Shown: positions 23,633-31,582, counted from the first letter of the stretch. The stretch is DNA of 36,314 bases from Pelomonas sp046294815 (GCA_046294815.1 JBKBOJ010000030.1:1-36314); one strand, 5' to 3'. Notes: generated from the sequence alone by a model not told the origin. Numbers and translations are program-made.

Positions 23633-23638
23633 GGCAGC

Positions 23639-24193
23639 TCAGAAGCCCAGGCTGGCCAGCAGGTCGTCCACGTCGTCCTGCTTCAGCGCCTTGTCGGGCG
23701 TCTGCACGCCGGTCAGCTCCGCCGGAGCGACCGCCTCGGCGGCATGGGGTATGACGGCAATCAGATCGTTCAGCGGCGGCTCGGCGCGCTCCAGCATCTT
23801 GCTGACCTTGTTGATGACCTGACCGGAGAGATCCTGAAAGTCCTGCGACATCATGATCTCGGTGTGCAGCGACTTCTCGCGCGCCGCGAAGCTGGCCGCG
23901 TCGGCCGCGTAGGCCGCGCACAGCTTCATCAGCGCGCGGGCGCGCTCCGGGCTGATGTTGGTGGACAAGGCCAGCCGGTTCAGCGCGTCCGAGAGCTCGC
24001 GGCCCTTCTTGCGCACGGCTTCCGCGTCTTCCTGCGCGGCTTCGATCAGGTTGAGCACCTTGGTCGCCGCCTGCTCGGTCATGCTGCGCACATAGGCCAG
24101 GCGCTCGCGGGCATCCGGCAATTCGGCGGCCACAGCCTTCAGCACCTGCGCGGCATCAGCCTTGATCAGAGTCTGGATGGACGCGTCGGACAT
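23639..24193 (-). CDS. cheZ: Chemotaxis protein phosphatase CheZ
   Basis: Dephosphorylates CheY-P and so terminates the motor-switching signal (184 aa, shorter than the 214 aa of E. coli CheZ). The catalytic segment MMSQDFQDLSGQVINKV contains Asp121 and Gln125, equivalent to Asp143 and Gln147 of E. coli. The C-terminal peptide KQDDVDDLLASLGF is the CheY-binding tail. Long helices between (residues 30-110) fit the four-helix-bundle dimer. The start ATG has GGGAG seven bases upstream. No cheY, cheA or flagellar genes flank it, so it is outside the main chemotaxis cluster. DUF2520 lies upstream on the same strand after a 100-bp gap without a recognisable promoter. Confidence 0.93.
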   Translation of the reverse strand: MSDASIQTLIKADAAQVLKAVAAELPDARERLAYVRSMTEQAATKVLNLIEAAQEDAEAVRKKGRELSDALNRLALSTNISPERARALMKLCAAYAADAASFAAREKSLHTEIMMSQDFQDLSGQVINKVSKMLERAEPPLNDLIAVIPHAAEAVAPAELTGVQTPDKALKQDDVDDLLASLGF

Positions 24194-24293
24194 GCAAAAC
24201 TCCCTTCAGGCTGCGGCCGGCACCGCGCCAGGCTGCATTCAGTTTAAAAGCCGCGCTGGCTCCGGCCACCGCACAGGCGACGCGTCGCGCGGC

Positions 24294-25136
24294 CTATGTC
24301 ACACCAAGCGCAACGCCGTCCTCAACGCCGCCGAGCAGGGCCCGCAGCGCCGTGATCTGTGCCACATCCAGCCGGCCCGCGGCCTGGGCCAGCGCCAGCT
24401 GCCGCCAGCCCAGTGCGCGCAGCAGGTCGGCGTCCAGCCCGGCGGCGGCCAACGCCTGCAGGTGACGCTCCACCACGCCGACGTCGCCGCGCGCCAGCGG
24501 ACCAGACACAGCGCCCGCCAGCCCGCGCGCGGCCGCGGTGTCGAGCGTGCCGCGGGTCAGCGGCAGCAGCGCGGGCAGCGCGTCCTCGCGCGCCAGGCCG
24601 GCAGACGCCCACAGCGCAGCGGCCTCGGCCAGCACCGCCAGCACGCCGCTGGCGGCCAGGTTGGCCGCCGCATGGTAGGCCGCGCGGGCCTGGCTGGACA
24701 TGGGCGATGGCAGCTGCAGCGGTTGCAGCCCGAGCGCCCGCGCCAGCGCGCCGAGCACGGGTCGGTGGAGCGGGTCGGCCTCGATGCCCACGTGGGCGCC
24801 GGCCAGCGCGGTCTGCGCGTCGCCGGCCAGCAATTTCAGCGGATGAAAGCCCGCCGCGGCCGGCGCAGGCGCCAGCGCGGCCAGCGGCGTCGCGCCGCTG
24901 CAGTGCAGCGCCAGCTGGCCTGCGCGCCAGGGCAGTGCTGCGGCAGTCGCGGCGATGGCGTCGTCGGGCACCGTCAGCCAGACCCAATCGGCCTGCGCGG
25001 CGGCGTCGGCCGGCGTGAACTCGCCCGGGCCGGGCGCGCGGCGCCCCAGCAGCACGACGTCGCCGGCCGCCCGCAGCGCCGGCACCAGCACCTGTGCCAA
25101 GCGGCCGAAGCCGATCACCGCATGCCGGCGCGTCAT
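24294..25136 (-). CDS. Rossmann-like and DUF2520 domain-containing protein
   Basis: A 280-aa predicted oxidoreductase-like protein. The N-terminal Rossmann segment is RRHAVIGFGRLAQVLVPALRAAG, then DWVWLTVPDDAIAATAAALPW. LALHCSGATPLAALAPAPAAAGFHPLKL is the hallmark of the DUF2520 group, related to pyrroline-5-carboxylate reductase and ketopantoate reductase folds. The C-terminal half is helical (YHAAANLAASGVLAVLAEAAALW). The substrate is not known. The ATG at 25136 with GGTG upstream is preferred; a GTG at 25145 is in frame. It begins 11 bp after the methyltransferase stop and is probably co-transcribed with it. Confidence 0.88.
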   Translation of the reverse strand: MTRRHAVIGFGRLAQVLVPALRAAGDVVLLGRRAPGPGEFTPADAAAQADWVWLTVPDDAIAATAAALPWRAGQLALHCSGATPLAALAPAPAAAGFHPLKLLAGDAQTALAGAHVGIEADPLHRPVLGALARALGLQPLQLPSPMSSQARAAYHAAANLAASGVLAVLAEAAALWASAGLAREDALPALLPLTRGTLDTAAARGLAGAVSGPLARGDVGVVERHLQALAAAGLDADLLRALGWRQLALAQAAGRLDVAQITALRALLGGVEDGVALGVT

Positions 25137-25147
25137 GCCTATCACCG

Positions 25148-25951
25148 TCAGGGCTTGACGAACTTCAGCGTCATGCGATCGCTCTCGCCGATGGCGGCGT
25201 ACTTCTCGCGATCCTTGTTGCTATTGACCGGCGGCAGCGTCCACACGCCCCTCTCGTGATCGGCCGTGTCCTTGGCGTTGGCATTGATCTCGCTCTTGCC
25301 AGCCAGCTTGAAGCCGGCCGTCTCGGCGAACTTGATGACCACCGCCTCCTGCACATAGCCACTGGCGGCCTTGGGATCCTGGGTGCGCGAGGCAGGCAGG
25401 CGGTGCTCCACCACGCCCAGCACGCCGCCCGGCTTGAGCGCCTTGAAGGCGGCATCGAACACGGCTTGTGCCTTCTGCGGGCCGTGCGACATCCAGTTGT
25501 GCACGTTGCGGAAGGTCAGCACGGCGTCGGCGCTGCCGACGGGCGCGAAGTCCAGCTTGCCCGTGGCGGCGTCAAACACCGTGATCTTGACCTTGTCGTA
25601 GACGCCCAGCGAGTCCATCTTGGCCTTGAATCGGGCGGCGCTGCGCTGGCTGTACGGCGAGGACGAGCTCGGGTCGTCGGCCGCAGCAATGAGTTGCCCC
25701 CCGTCGCGAAGATAGGGGGCCAGGATCTCGGTGTACCAGCCGCCCGGGCCAGGCGAGAGCTCCACCACCGTATGGTTGGGCTGGATGCCGAAGAAGCTCA
25801 GCGTCTCGTAGGGGTGGCGCCAGACGTCGCGGGCCACATTGCCGACGCTGCGGTGCTCGGCAGCGATGGCCGCCTTCAGAGGATCGGCGGCCTGGGCCTG
25901 TACGGTGAACGCGGCGACGAGGCTGAGCGAGGCGATGAGCCAGTTCTTCAT
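25148..25951 (-). CDS. Exported SAM-dependent methyltransferase-like protein (COG4798 type)
   Basis: A 267-aa protein with a typical Sec signal peptide (MKNWLIASLSLVAAFTVQAQA, cleavage before ADP) followed by a class I methyltransferase fold. The glycine-rich motif I is VVELSPGPGGWYTEILAPYL; later strands include ADAVLTFRNVHNWM and LKPGGVLGVVEHRLP. Family members keep the signal peptide although S-adenosylmethionine is not thought to be available in the periplasm, so the reaction is unclear. The start has AAGGAGA eight bases upstream. It is the first gene of a probable transcript with DUF2520. Confidence 0.87.
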   Translation of the reverse strand: MKNWLIASLSLVAAFTVQAQAADPLKAAIAAEHRSVGNVARDVWRHPYETLSFFGIQPNHTVVELSPGPGGWYTEILAPYLRDGGQLIAAADDPSSSSPYSQRSAARFKAKMDSLGVYDKVKITVFDAATGKLDFAPVGSADAVLTFRNVHNWMSHGPQKAQAVFDAAFKALKPGGVLGVVEHRLPASRTQDPKAASGYVQEAVVIKFAETAGFKLAGKSEINANAKDTADHERGVWTLPPVNSNKDREKYAAIGESDRMTLKFVKP

Positions 25952-26302
25952 GGGCAGGGTCTCCTTGACGAGGCGAGGCAGTATCCGGCGGCGGCAAGCC
26001 CCCTGGCAAAGGTCAGCCTGTCGGGCCCTCAGGGCAATTTGACCGCGCCTGCGCCGCGCAGGCCGTGATCGCTCGCATGCGCGCGCCCATGCTGCTGGCG
26101 GCCCACTAGGAGCCTGTCGGACTTGAAGTCGGCATCCCGGCGTCGCAGTCTGCGGCAGTGATTTTCTGGTGACGTTCGACCGACGCGGGTTGCTGGCAAG
26201 GCGTGCCTACGAAGTGTTGAGCGCCGCCACGTGCGCATGGCGTTGATTCAACGAGATTTTTGAAGCGCAGCAAGCGCTCAACTGCCGTTGCTTGGTTGCA
26301 TC
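25952..26302. other. 351-bp intergenic region, possible mobile-element remnant
   Basis: No convincing gene. The left part holds a GC-rich hairpin (26047-26063, seven-bp stem). The part from about 26107 to 26290 looks less GC-rich than the surroundings. It begins with the motif repeated at 8941, and contains the near-perfect palindrome GACTT-G-AAGTC (26120-26130). This abrupt change of composition next to a repeated end suggests decayed inserted DNA, but no transposase frame or terminal inverted repeat was identified. Confidence 0.4.
26107..26124. repeat. Copy 2 of the dispersed 18-bp motif (TAGGAGCCYGTCGGACWT)
   Basis: Differs from the copy at 8941-8958 at two positions. It sits at the boundary where base composition drops. 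Confidence 0.5.
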
Positions 26303-27703
26303 TCAATGCTTGTGGTCGCTGGCGGCGCCGGGCTTGCGCACCGTGACTTCGACGTCGGTCTTGGGCTGCTGCACGCGCGGCATGCTGCCGCCGCTCTCGG
26401 CGGCAAAGCGGGCCGGGTTGGGCAGGCTGCCGGCGAATTCGTAGGCCACAGTGCCGGGCGGATGCGGGTACCAGCCGGGGTCGCTGTAGTCGCCCTTCTT
26501 CTGCCCCTTGCGCACCTTCACGACGCTGAACATGCCGCCCATGCCGACGGCGCCGAAGGGCCCCTGCCCCGCCATCATGGGTGCGGTGTTATCGGGCAGC
26601 GGCATCTCCATCTCGGTCATGTCCTTCATGCCGCGCTCGCCCATCACCATGTAGTCGGGGATCAGCTGGCGGATCTTGTTGGCCACGCCCGTGTGGTCGA
26701 CCCCGATCAGCGTCGGCACGCCATGGCCCATTGCGTTCATCGTGTGGTGGCTCTTGTGGCAGTGCAAGGCCCAGTCGCCCTCCTCGTCGGCCAGGAACTC
26801 GATCTGCCGCATCGCGCCCACTGGCACGTCCTCGGTGATCTCGTAGCGCCGCGTGCTTTTCGGGGTCGGGCCGCCGTCGGTGCCGGTGACAAGGAACTCG
26901 TGACCATGCAAATGGATCGGATGGTTCGTCATCGTCAGGTTGCCGATGCGGATGCGCACCTTGTCCTTGAAGCCGACGACGAGCGGATCGATGCCCGGGA
27001 AGATGCGGCTGTTCCAGCTCCACAGGTTGAAGTCCAGCATCGTCATGATCTTGGGCGTGGCCGAGCCTGGATCGATGTCGTAGGCGTTCAGCAAAAAGCA
27101 GAAGTCGCGATCGACCTGGTCGATCAGCGGGTGCTTGCCCTTGGGGTGCGTGACCCAGAAGCCCATCATGCCCATGGCCATCTGCGCCATCTCGTCGGCA
27201 TGCGGGTGGTACATGAAGGTGCCGGGGCGGCGCGCGACGAACTCGTAGACATAGGTCTTGCCCGGCGGGATGCCGGGCTGGGTCAGGCCGGTCACGCCGT
27301 CCATGCCATTGGGCAGGCGCTGGCCGTGCCAGTGGATGCTGGTCAGCTCGCCGAGCTTGTTGGTGACGAAGACGCGCACGCGGTCGCCCTCCACCACCTC
27401 GATGGTGGGCCCGGGGCTCTGGCCGTTGTAGCCCCACAGATGGGCCTTGAAGCCGGGCGCCATCTCGCGCACCACCGGCTCAGCGACGAGGTGGAACTCC
27501 TTGACGCCCTGATTCATGCGCCAGGGCAGGGTCCAGCCGTTGAGCGTGACCACGGGGTTGTAGGGCCGGCCGGTGCTGGGCAGCAGCGGCGGCATGGTGT
27601 CGGGCTTGTCCTGCAGCACCGGCTCGGGCAGGGCGGCCATGGCCACCTTGCTGACGGCCGCAGAGGCCACGGCACCGCCGAGAAAGAGTCGTCGATTGAA
27701 CAT
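26303..27703 (-). CDS. Multicopper oxidase, periplasmic
   Basis: A 466-aa blue-copper oxidase, likely oxidising Cu(I) or another metal or phenol while reducing oxygen. A twin-arginine-like signal (NRRLFLGGAVASAAVSKVAMA) implies folded export. All four copper-binding motifs are present: HWHG, HPHAD, HPIHLHGH and HCHKSHHTMNAM; the last gives the type 1 Cys, with His at +5 and Met at +10. Methionine-rich segments late in the protein (MKDMTEMEMPLP, MMAGQGPFGAVGMGGMF) and the C-terminal HKH are consistent with copper handling. The ATG has AAGGA seven bases upstream. It is the last gene after the TolC-type lipoprotein, 11 bp away, in a probable metal-resistance operon. Confidence 0.93.
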   Translation of the reverse strand: MFNRRLFLGGAVASAAVSKVAMAALPEPVLQDKPDTMPPLLPSTGRPYNPVVTLNGWTLPWRMNQGVKEFHLVAEPVVREMAPGFKAHLWGYNGQSPGPTIEVVEGDRVRVFVTNKLGELTSIHWHGQRLPNGMDGVTGLTQPGIPPGKTYVYEFVARRPGTFMYHPHADEMAQMAMGMMGFWVTHPKGKHPLIDQVDRDFCFLLNAYDIDPGSATPKIMTMLDFNLWSWNSRIFPGIDPLVVGFKDKVRIRIGNLTMTNHPIHLHGHEFLVTGTDGGPTPKSTRRYEITEDVPVGAMRQIEFLADEEGDWALHCHKSHHTMNAMGHGVPTLIGVDHTGVANKIRQLIPDYMVMGERGMKDMTEMEMPLPDNTAPMMAGQGPFGAVGMGGMFSVVKVRKGQKKGDYSDPGWYPHPPGTVAYEFAGSLPNPARFAAESGGSMPRVQQPKTDVEVTVRKPGAASDHKH

Positions 27704-27714
27704 GGGGGAGTCCT

Positions 27715-29118
27715 TCAGTGGCCGGCGCCGCCGGCTTCGGTGGCGGCAGTGACGGGGTCCGTGGGCGCGGGCAGACTGGCCCTACCGATCAGGGCCTGGT
27801 CGAGGTCGACCTGCGCGAGCCAGAAGTCGCGCAGTGCGTCTATGGACGCCTTGACGCTGGCGATTTGCGAACGCGCGTCGGCCAACAGCTCGAACACCCC
27901 GATCAGCATGCCGTTGTAGCGCAGCAGCTGCTCCTCGGAGATGCGCTTCTTCAGCGGCACGATCTCGTCGCGATGGTGGCGGGCGATGTCGTAGCTGGCG
28001 CGGTAGTTGCCATAGGCCTCGCGCACCTCGGAGCGCGCATTGATCGCGACGGCGGCGGCCTGGTGGACGGCCTGCATGTAAATGCCCTGCGCCTTGGCCG
28101 TGCGCGCGCTGCCCCAGTCGAACAGCGGCAGCTCCAGGTCGACCTCCCAGCCGGTCTGGCGCGGGCCCTCGTTGGAGGTGTTGCGCACCAGGCCCAACTC
28201 GAAGACGCTGACGAAGCGCGTCACCCGGGTCAGCTCTAGGTTGCGCGCCGTCTGCTCGGCGGCCAGGCGGGCCGCCTGCACATCCAGGCGCTGGGCGATC
28301 GCCTGGCGCTCGATGTCGGGCTGGTCCTTGGGTGCGGCGGGCAGGTCCGGCAGGCGCTCGGGCAGCTGGAAGGCGAGCTGCTCGCCCCACAGCCCCAGCA
28401 GGCGGGACAGGCGCTCGCGGGCGGCGCGGTGCACCTGCTCGGCGCGCGTCAGACCCAGCGCCGCGTCGGCGTAGAAGCCCTGCTCGCGCAGCCGCATCAG
28501 CGCGTTGAAGTTGCCAGCCTGCTGCATGCGCCGTGCGAGTTCGGCACTGGCCTCGGCGGCGTCCTGCACCTGGCGCATGTAGCGCAGGCTCTCGCCCGCG
28601 GCCACCGCCTGGACCCAGGCCTTGCGCGTGTCGGCGGCCAGGCGGAGCACGTCCATCGCCAGCTCGCGCTGCAGCGCCTGCAGGCGGCGCTCCTCCAGCC
28701 GGCTGACCAGCGGCAGCGTCAGCAGCCGGGCCAGGTTGAAGTGCAGGCCGCGCTCCAGCTCGATCTCGTCGCCCTTCTTGATGCGGCCGAAGCGCAAGCC
28801 CGGGTTGGGCAGGCGCGCGGCCTGTGCCACCTCGGCCTCGGTAATGCCCAGCTGCTGCAGCCGCGCCTGCAGGCCGCGGTTGTTGAGCAGCGCAATCTGC
28901 ACCGCGGCATCCATGGCGAGCGGCTGGCGCAGCAGTTCATCGACCTGGCGGGCCGTGCGCGCCAGCTCGTCGGCCGATCGGTCGGCGCTAACGGCATGGC
29001 CAGTGTGCGTCTGCGTCAGCGCCTGCACATCGCGCAGGGCGCTGCCGGGCTCCACGCTGGCGCAACCGGCCAGCACGACCGCGACCAGCAGCGCCAGCGG
29101 AATTCGGAACGGGTTCAT
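27715..29118 (-). CDS. TolC-family outer membrane efflux lipoprotein
   Basis: A 467-aa outer-membrane factor forming a trimeric exit duct. The lipobox VVLAGC puts the lipidated Cys at residue 19. Two OEP repeats are visible: AMDAAVQIALLNNRGLQARLQQLGITEAEVAQA and, in the second half, LPLFDWGSARTAKAQGIYMQAVHQAAAVAINARSEVREAYGNYRASYDIARHH, with long coiled-coil stretches. No periplasmic adaptor or inner-membrane pump is encoded nearby, so it must pair with components elsewhere or have a separate role with the multicopper oxidase. The start is the ATG at the signal peptide; longer in-frame sequence upstream overlaps the preceding gene and is not signal-like. Confidence 0.92.
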   Translation of the reverse strand: MNPFRIPLALLVAVVLAGCASVEPGSALRDVQALTQTHTGHAVSADRSADELARTARQVDELLRQPLAMDAAVQIALLNNRGLQARLQQLGITEAEVAQAARLPNPGLRFGRIKKGDEIELERGLHFNLARLLTLPLVSRLEERRLQALQRELAMDVLRLAADTRKAWVQAVAAGESLRYMRQVQDAAEASAELARRMQQAGNFNALMRLREQGFYADAALGLTRAEQVHRAARERLSRLLGLWGEQLAFQLPERLPDLPAAPKDQPDIERQAIAQRLDVQAARLAAEQTARNLELTRVTRFVSVFELGLVRNTSNEGPRQTGWEVDLELPLFDWGSARTAKAQGIYMQAVHQAAAVAINARSEVREAYGNYRASYDIARHHRDEIVPLKKRISEEQLLRYNGMLIGVFELLADARSQIASVKASIDALRDFWLAQVDLDQALIGRASLPAPTDPVTAATEAGGAGH

Positions 29119-29134
29119 GGCGGGCACTCGCATG

Positions 29135-29509
29135 TCAGTGCTTGCCGTGATGCGGGTGATGCCCATGCGGCTTGTGCTGCGCCTGCCCCTTGGCGGGCGC
29201 GCCGGACTGAGGCGCTGGCGGCTCCTCGGCCAGCTTCTCGCGGGCATGGGCCGGCCAGCCAGCGGCCTGCTTGACCCTCTCGTTGGCCTGCTGCCAGGAC
29301 GCCATGGGCGCCTCCTGCAGCGTGCGGTAGCGGGCCAGCGCGCCGACGTAGCGGAATTCGGGCACCAGGGCCTGGGGATCGGCGGGGTCGCCCTTGGCGG
29401 GGCTGGCTTGCGCCCAGAGCGCGGGCGCCAACAAGGCCAGACTCAGCGCCAGCGGGCGCAGGGCTACAGCGGCCGGTGGCCCGGCAGCGATGAAAGCGAT
29501 GGTGGACAT
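29135..29509 (-). CDS. Small exported protein with His-rich C-terminus
   Basis: A 124-aa protein. The N-terminus (PLALSLALLAPALWAQA) is a signal peptide, so it is probably periplasmic. The middle (VPEFRYVGALARYRTLQEAPMASWQQANERVKQAAGW) resembles short proteins found beside multicopper oxidase/TolC pairs in other Burkholderiales. The tail HKPHGHHPHHGKH has seven histidines in 13 residues and is very likely to bind a metal such as copper. The ATG has GAGG about six bases upstream. It lies 16 bp before the TolC-type gene in the same direction and is probably the first gene of the operon. Confidence 0.82.
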   Translation of the reverse strand: MSTIAFIAAGPPAAVALRPLALSLALLAPALWAQASPAKGDPADPQALVPEFRYVGALARYRTLQEAPMASWQQANERVKQAAGWPAHAREKLAEEPPAPQSGAPAKGQAQHKPHGHHPHHGKH

Positions 29510-29606
29510 ATTGCCCTCTTTGGGATGCGACGTGGAGCAGGCCGCCCGGCTGCGCGCGCCACGGTGGGCGGTTCGCCAGCGGTCTCACGGCCTGAGCGTT
29601 GACGAA

Positions 29607-29630
29607 CCGAGGGGCCGGATGGGCCCTCGG
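29607..29630 (-). terminator. Hairpin after the Cys/His-rich protein gene, possible terminator
   Basis: A seven-bp stem CCGAGGG/CCCTCGG plus two inner pairs, lying just past the stop codon at 29637 when read leftward. A short TTCGTC follows, so the T-run is poor. It would separate this gene from the His-rich protein operon. Confidence 0.35.
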
Positions 29631-29636
29631 CTCGGC

Positions 29637-30008
29637 TCAACCGGCGCAGCGTCGAGGCGGGCGCTCGAGACGGTCGCTGGCGTCGCCCAGGTCCAGTTGC
29701 CGGACGGCGACCTTGGGTGGCGCAGCGCTGGGGGAGACCGACGCAACCGGCACATCGGCCGACGGCGCGACTGCGCCCGAGCAGGGCGCGCAATGCGTGC
29801 ACTTCATCGGCTCGGGCGCGACCGGGTTCGCCGCGGACGCCCCGCGGCTGCCGGCATGCGCACAGTCCTTGTGGGTCGCCTGATCGACGCCGATGGCCGC
29901 TAGCGCATGCAGATGGCCACAGCCCAGATGACCACCCGCCGCCAGCCCCTTCAGGGGCAGCGAGACGATCAGCAGACCGATCAGGAGCCAGCGACAAACG
30001 GCGTGCAT
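29637..30008 (-). CDS. Small exported Cys/His-rich protein (CzcI/DUF2946-like)
   Basis: A 123-aa protein with a signal peptide (CRWLLIGLLIVSLPLKGLAAG). The mature part carries GCGHLHALAAIGVDQATHKDCAHAG and MKCTHCAPCSG: six Cys and four His in about 60 residues, suggesting metal binding or disulfides. Short proteins of this kind occur in czc and copper-resistance clusters as CzcI-like or DUF2946-like accessory proteins; the assignment is by pattern only. The ATG at 30008 starts the signal peptide; in-frame sequence before it is unlikely to be translated. It precedes the His-rich protein operon, and is divergent from the esterase with 107 bp between them. Confidence 0.7.
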   Translation of the reverse strand: MHAVCRWLLIGLLIVSLPLKGLAAGGHLGCGHLHALAAIGVDQATHKDCAHAGSRGASAANPVAPEPMKCTHCAPCSGAVAPSADVPVASVSPSAAPPKVAVRQLDLGDASDRLERPPRRCAG

Positions 30009-30067
30009 GGCCAAAACTCTAGCGCACGAACGCGCCGCGCCGCGAAGGGCTGCCGCCACCGCTTGCA

Positions 30068-30081
30068 TGGTATCGATATCA
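30068..30081. promoter_or_regulatory. Imperfect 14-bp palindrome between divergent genes
   Basis: TGGTATCGATATCA is symmetric at six of seven base pairs and sits midway between the start codons of the Cys/His-rich protein gene and the esterase gene. Its position and AT-rich character suggest an operator or promoter element; no known consensus was matched. Confidence 0.25.
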
Positions 30082-30115
30082 TCCGATCACTTCCACTGCA
30101 CGTGCCGCCAAGCCC

Positions 30116-31393
30116 ATGCTGACCCGACGCTGGCCCCTGCTGCTCGCCGCGCTGCTGCTGGCGGGTTGCGCCGCCCGCGGCCCCGAGCGCGATGCGCCGC
30201 GCTGGCTGGCGGCCTGGGGCAGCGCCCAGCTGGAGCAGGCTCCCGCCGCGCCTGGAAGCCCGGCCGTGCCGCCGCCCTGGCAGGCGCCGCTGTCCGACGT
30301 CAGCCTGCGGCAGCTGGTGCGCACGACGGTGGCCGGCGACCTGCTGCGGGTGCGCATCAGCAATCTGTTCGGCCAGCAGCCGCTGGTGCTGGGCGCGGTC
30401 AGTGTGGCGCGCGTGGCCGCCGGCAGCGCGGGCGGGCGGCCACGGCTGGAGGCCGGCAGCCTGCGGCCGCTGAGCTTCCAGGGCCGGCGCGCGCTGACGC
30501 TGGCGCCGGGCGCGGAGGCCTGGAGCGATCCCGTGCCGCTGGCCCTGCCGCTGCCCGCCGACCTGGCGGTGCAGTTGCACCTGGTGCAGTCGCCGGCCCG
30601 GGCCACGGTGCACCCGGGCGCGCGCATCCAGAGCTGGGCGCTGGCCGGCAACCACGTCGACCGTGCCGACTGGCCCGACGCCACGCCACGCGAAGGCTGG
30701 TGGCATCTGGCCGGCGTGGACGTGGCCCCCCAAACGGCGCAACCCGTGCTGGTGGCCATCGGCGACTCCATCACCGACGGCTACGGCGTGGCGGCCGGCA
30801 GCTACCAGCGCTGGACGGACGCGCTGGTGCACCGCCTGGTCGCCGCCGGGCGCACGGCCGGCGTCGTCAACACCGGCATCGGCGGCAACCGGCTGCTGCG
30901 CGACGGCCTGGGGCCGCGGGTGCTGGACCGCTTCGGGCGCGACGTTCTGGAGCGCAGCGGCGTCACCCACGCCGTGCTGCTGGCCGGCGTGAACGACCTG
31001 GGCAGCAGCCACCGCCAGCGCCCCACGACGCCGGCCTCGCGCGCGGCGCTGCTGGCCGAACTGAAGGCCGGGCTCGCCACGCTGGCTGAGCAGGCGCGCG
31101 CGCGTGGCGTGTGCCTGTTCGTGGGCACGGTCATGCCCTATGGCGGCAGCGGCTATTACCAGCCCCAGCCCGAGAACGAGGCGGACCGCCAGGCCTTGAA
31201 CGACTGGATACGCCGCGAGGCGGGCTTCGACGCGGTGTTGGATTTCGACGCGCTGCTGCGCGATCCGGCGCGCCCGTCACACCTGCGGCCCGAGTTCGAC
31301 AACGACGGGCTGCACCCCTCGATGGCCGGCTACCAAGCCATGGCGGATGCCTTCCCGCTGGCGCTGCTGGAGCGCCGCTGCACGGCCCGCTGA
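30116..31393 (+). CDS. SGNH/GDSL-family esterase lipoprotein
   Basis: A 425-aa predicted carbohydrate or lipid esterase, exported and lipidated (lipobox LLLAGC, Cys at residue 18). The SGNH blocks are in order: GDSITDGYG (Ser nucleophile), GIGGNRLL (Gly), GVNDLG (Asn) and DGLHPSMAGY (Asp-His). The first 200 residues form an accessory beta-rich region (AWGSAQ, RQLVRTTVAGDLLRVRISNLFG) typical of the GDSL-like branch that includes sugar deacetylases. Position next to the uronate operon and the GH67 remnant suggests deacetylation of xylan or pectin fragments (inference). It is divergent from the metal-binding gene and ends about 150 bp before a strong terminator. Confidence 0.9.
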   Translation: MLTRRWPLLLAALLLAGCAARGPERDAPRWLAAWGSAQLEQAPAAPGSPAVPPPWQAPLSDVSLRQLVRTTVAGDLLRVRISNLFGQQPLVLGAVSVARVAAGSAGGRPRLEAGSLRPLSFQGRRALTLAPGAEAWSDPVPLALPLPADLAVQLHLVQSPARATVHPGARIQSWALAGNHVDRADWPDATPREGWWHLAGVDVAPQTAQPVLVAIGDSITDGYGVAAGSYQRWTDALVHRLVAAGRTAGVVNTGIGGNRLLRDGLGPRVLDRFGRDVLERSGVTHAVLLAGVNDLGSSHRQRPTTPASRAALLAELKAGLATLAEQARARGVCLFVGTVMPYGGSGYYQPQPENEADRQALNDWIRREAGFDAVLDFDALLRDPARPSHLRPEFDNDGLHPSMAGYQAMADAFPLALLERRCTAR

Positions 31394-31544
31394 GGCCGCT
31401 GGCTGCAGCCCGGGTTCATCACAGTTGGCAAACCGAAGATAGCGCCCCCAATGACGTCAGTGGCCGCCGCTGTAGCGCCCTGCTCGGGCGGCGGCTGAAC
31501 CGAGTCTCTGGTGGGACGTCCAGGCTGGTGGGCGTCCTGTCACG

Positions 31545-31579
31545 CGGCGGCCCATGCTTCACGGTGCCGCCGTTTTTTT
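31545..31579 (+). terminator. Rho-independent terminator downstream of the esterase
   Basis: CGGCGGC (31545-31551) and GCCGCCG (31566-31572) form a seven-bp stem with a 14-base loop, followed by seven T (31573-31579). The preceding 31394-31544 contains a further eight-bp inverted repeat (GCCGCCGC/GCGGCGGC around 31462-31494) and GGACG/CGTCC (about 31514-31538), so the whole 3' region is structured. Confidence 0.8.
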
Positions 31580-31582
31580 GCG

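Noticed and set aside
26047..26063. GC-rich hairpin as terminator of the multicopper oxidase operon
   Set aside because: It lies 240 bp downstream and has no T-run on either strand.
26106..26306. 66-codon minus-strand frame in the 351-bp gap
   Set aside because: No recognisable domain, no ribosome binding site, overlaps the end of the multicopper oxidase gene, and crosses the dispersed repeat.
31432..31439. GGCAAACC resembling part of the cyclic di-GMP-I riboswitch
   Set aside because: Only eight bases match; the required GGGACGCAAAGCC and tetraloop-receptor parts are absent in place.
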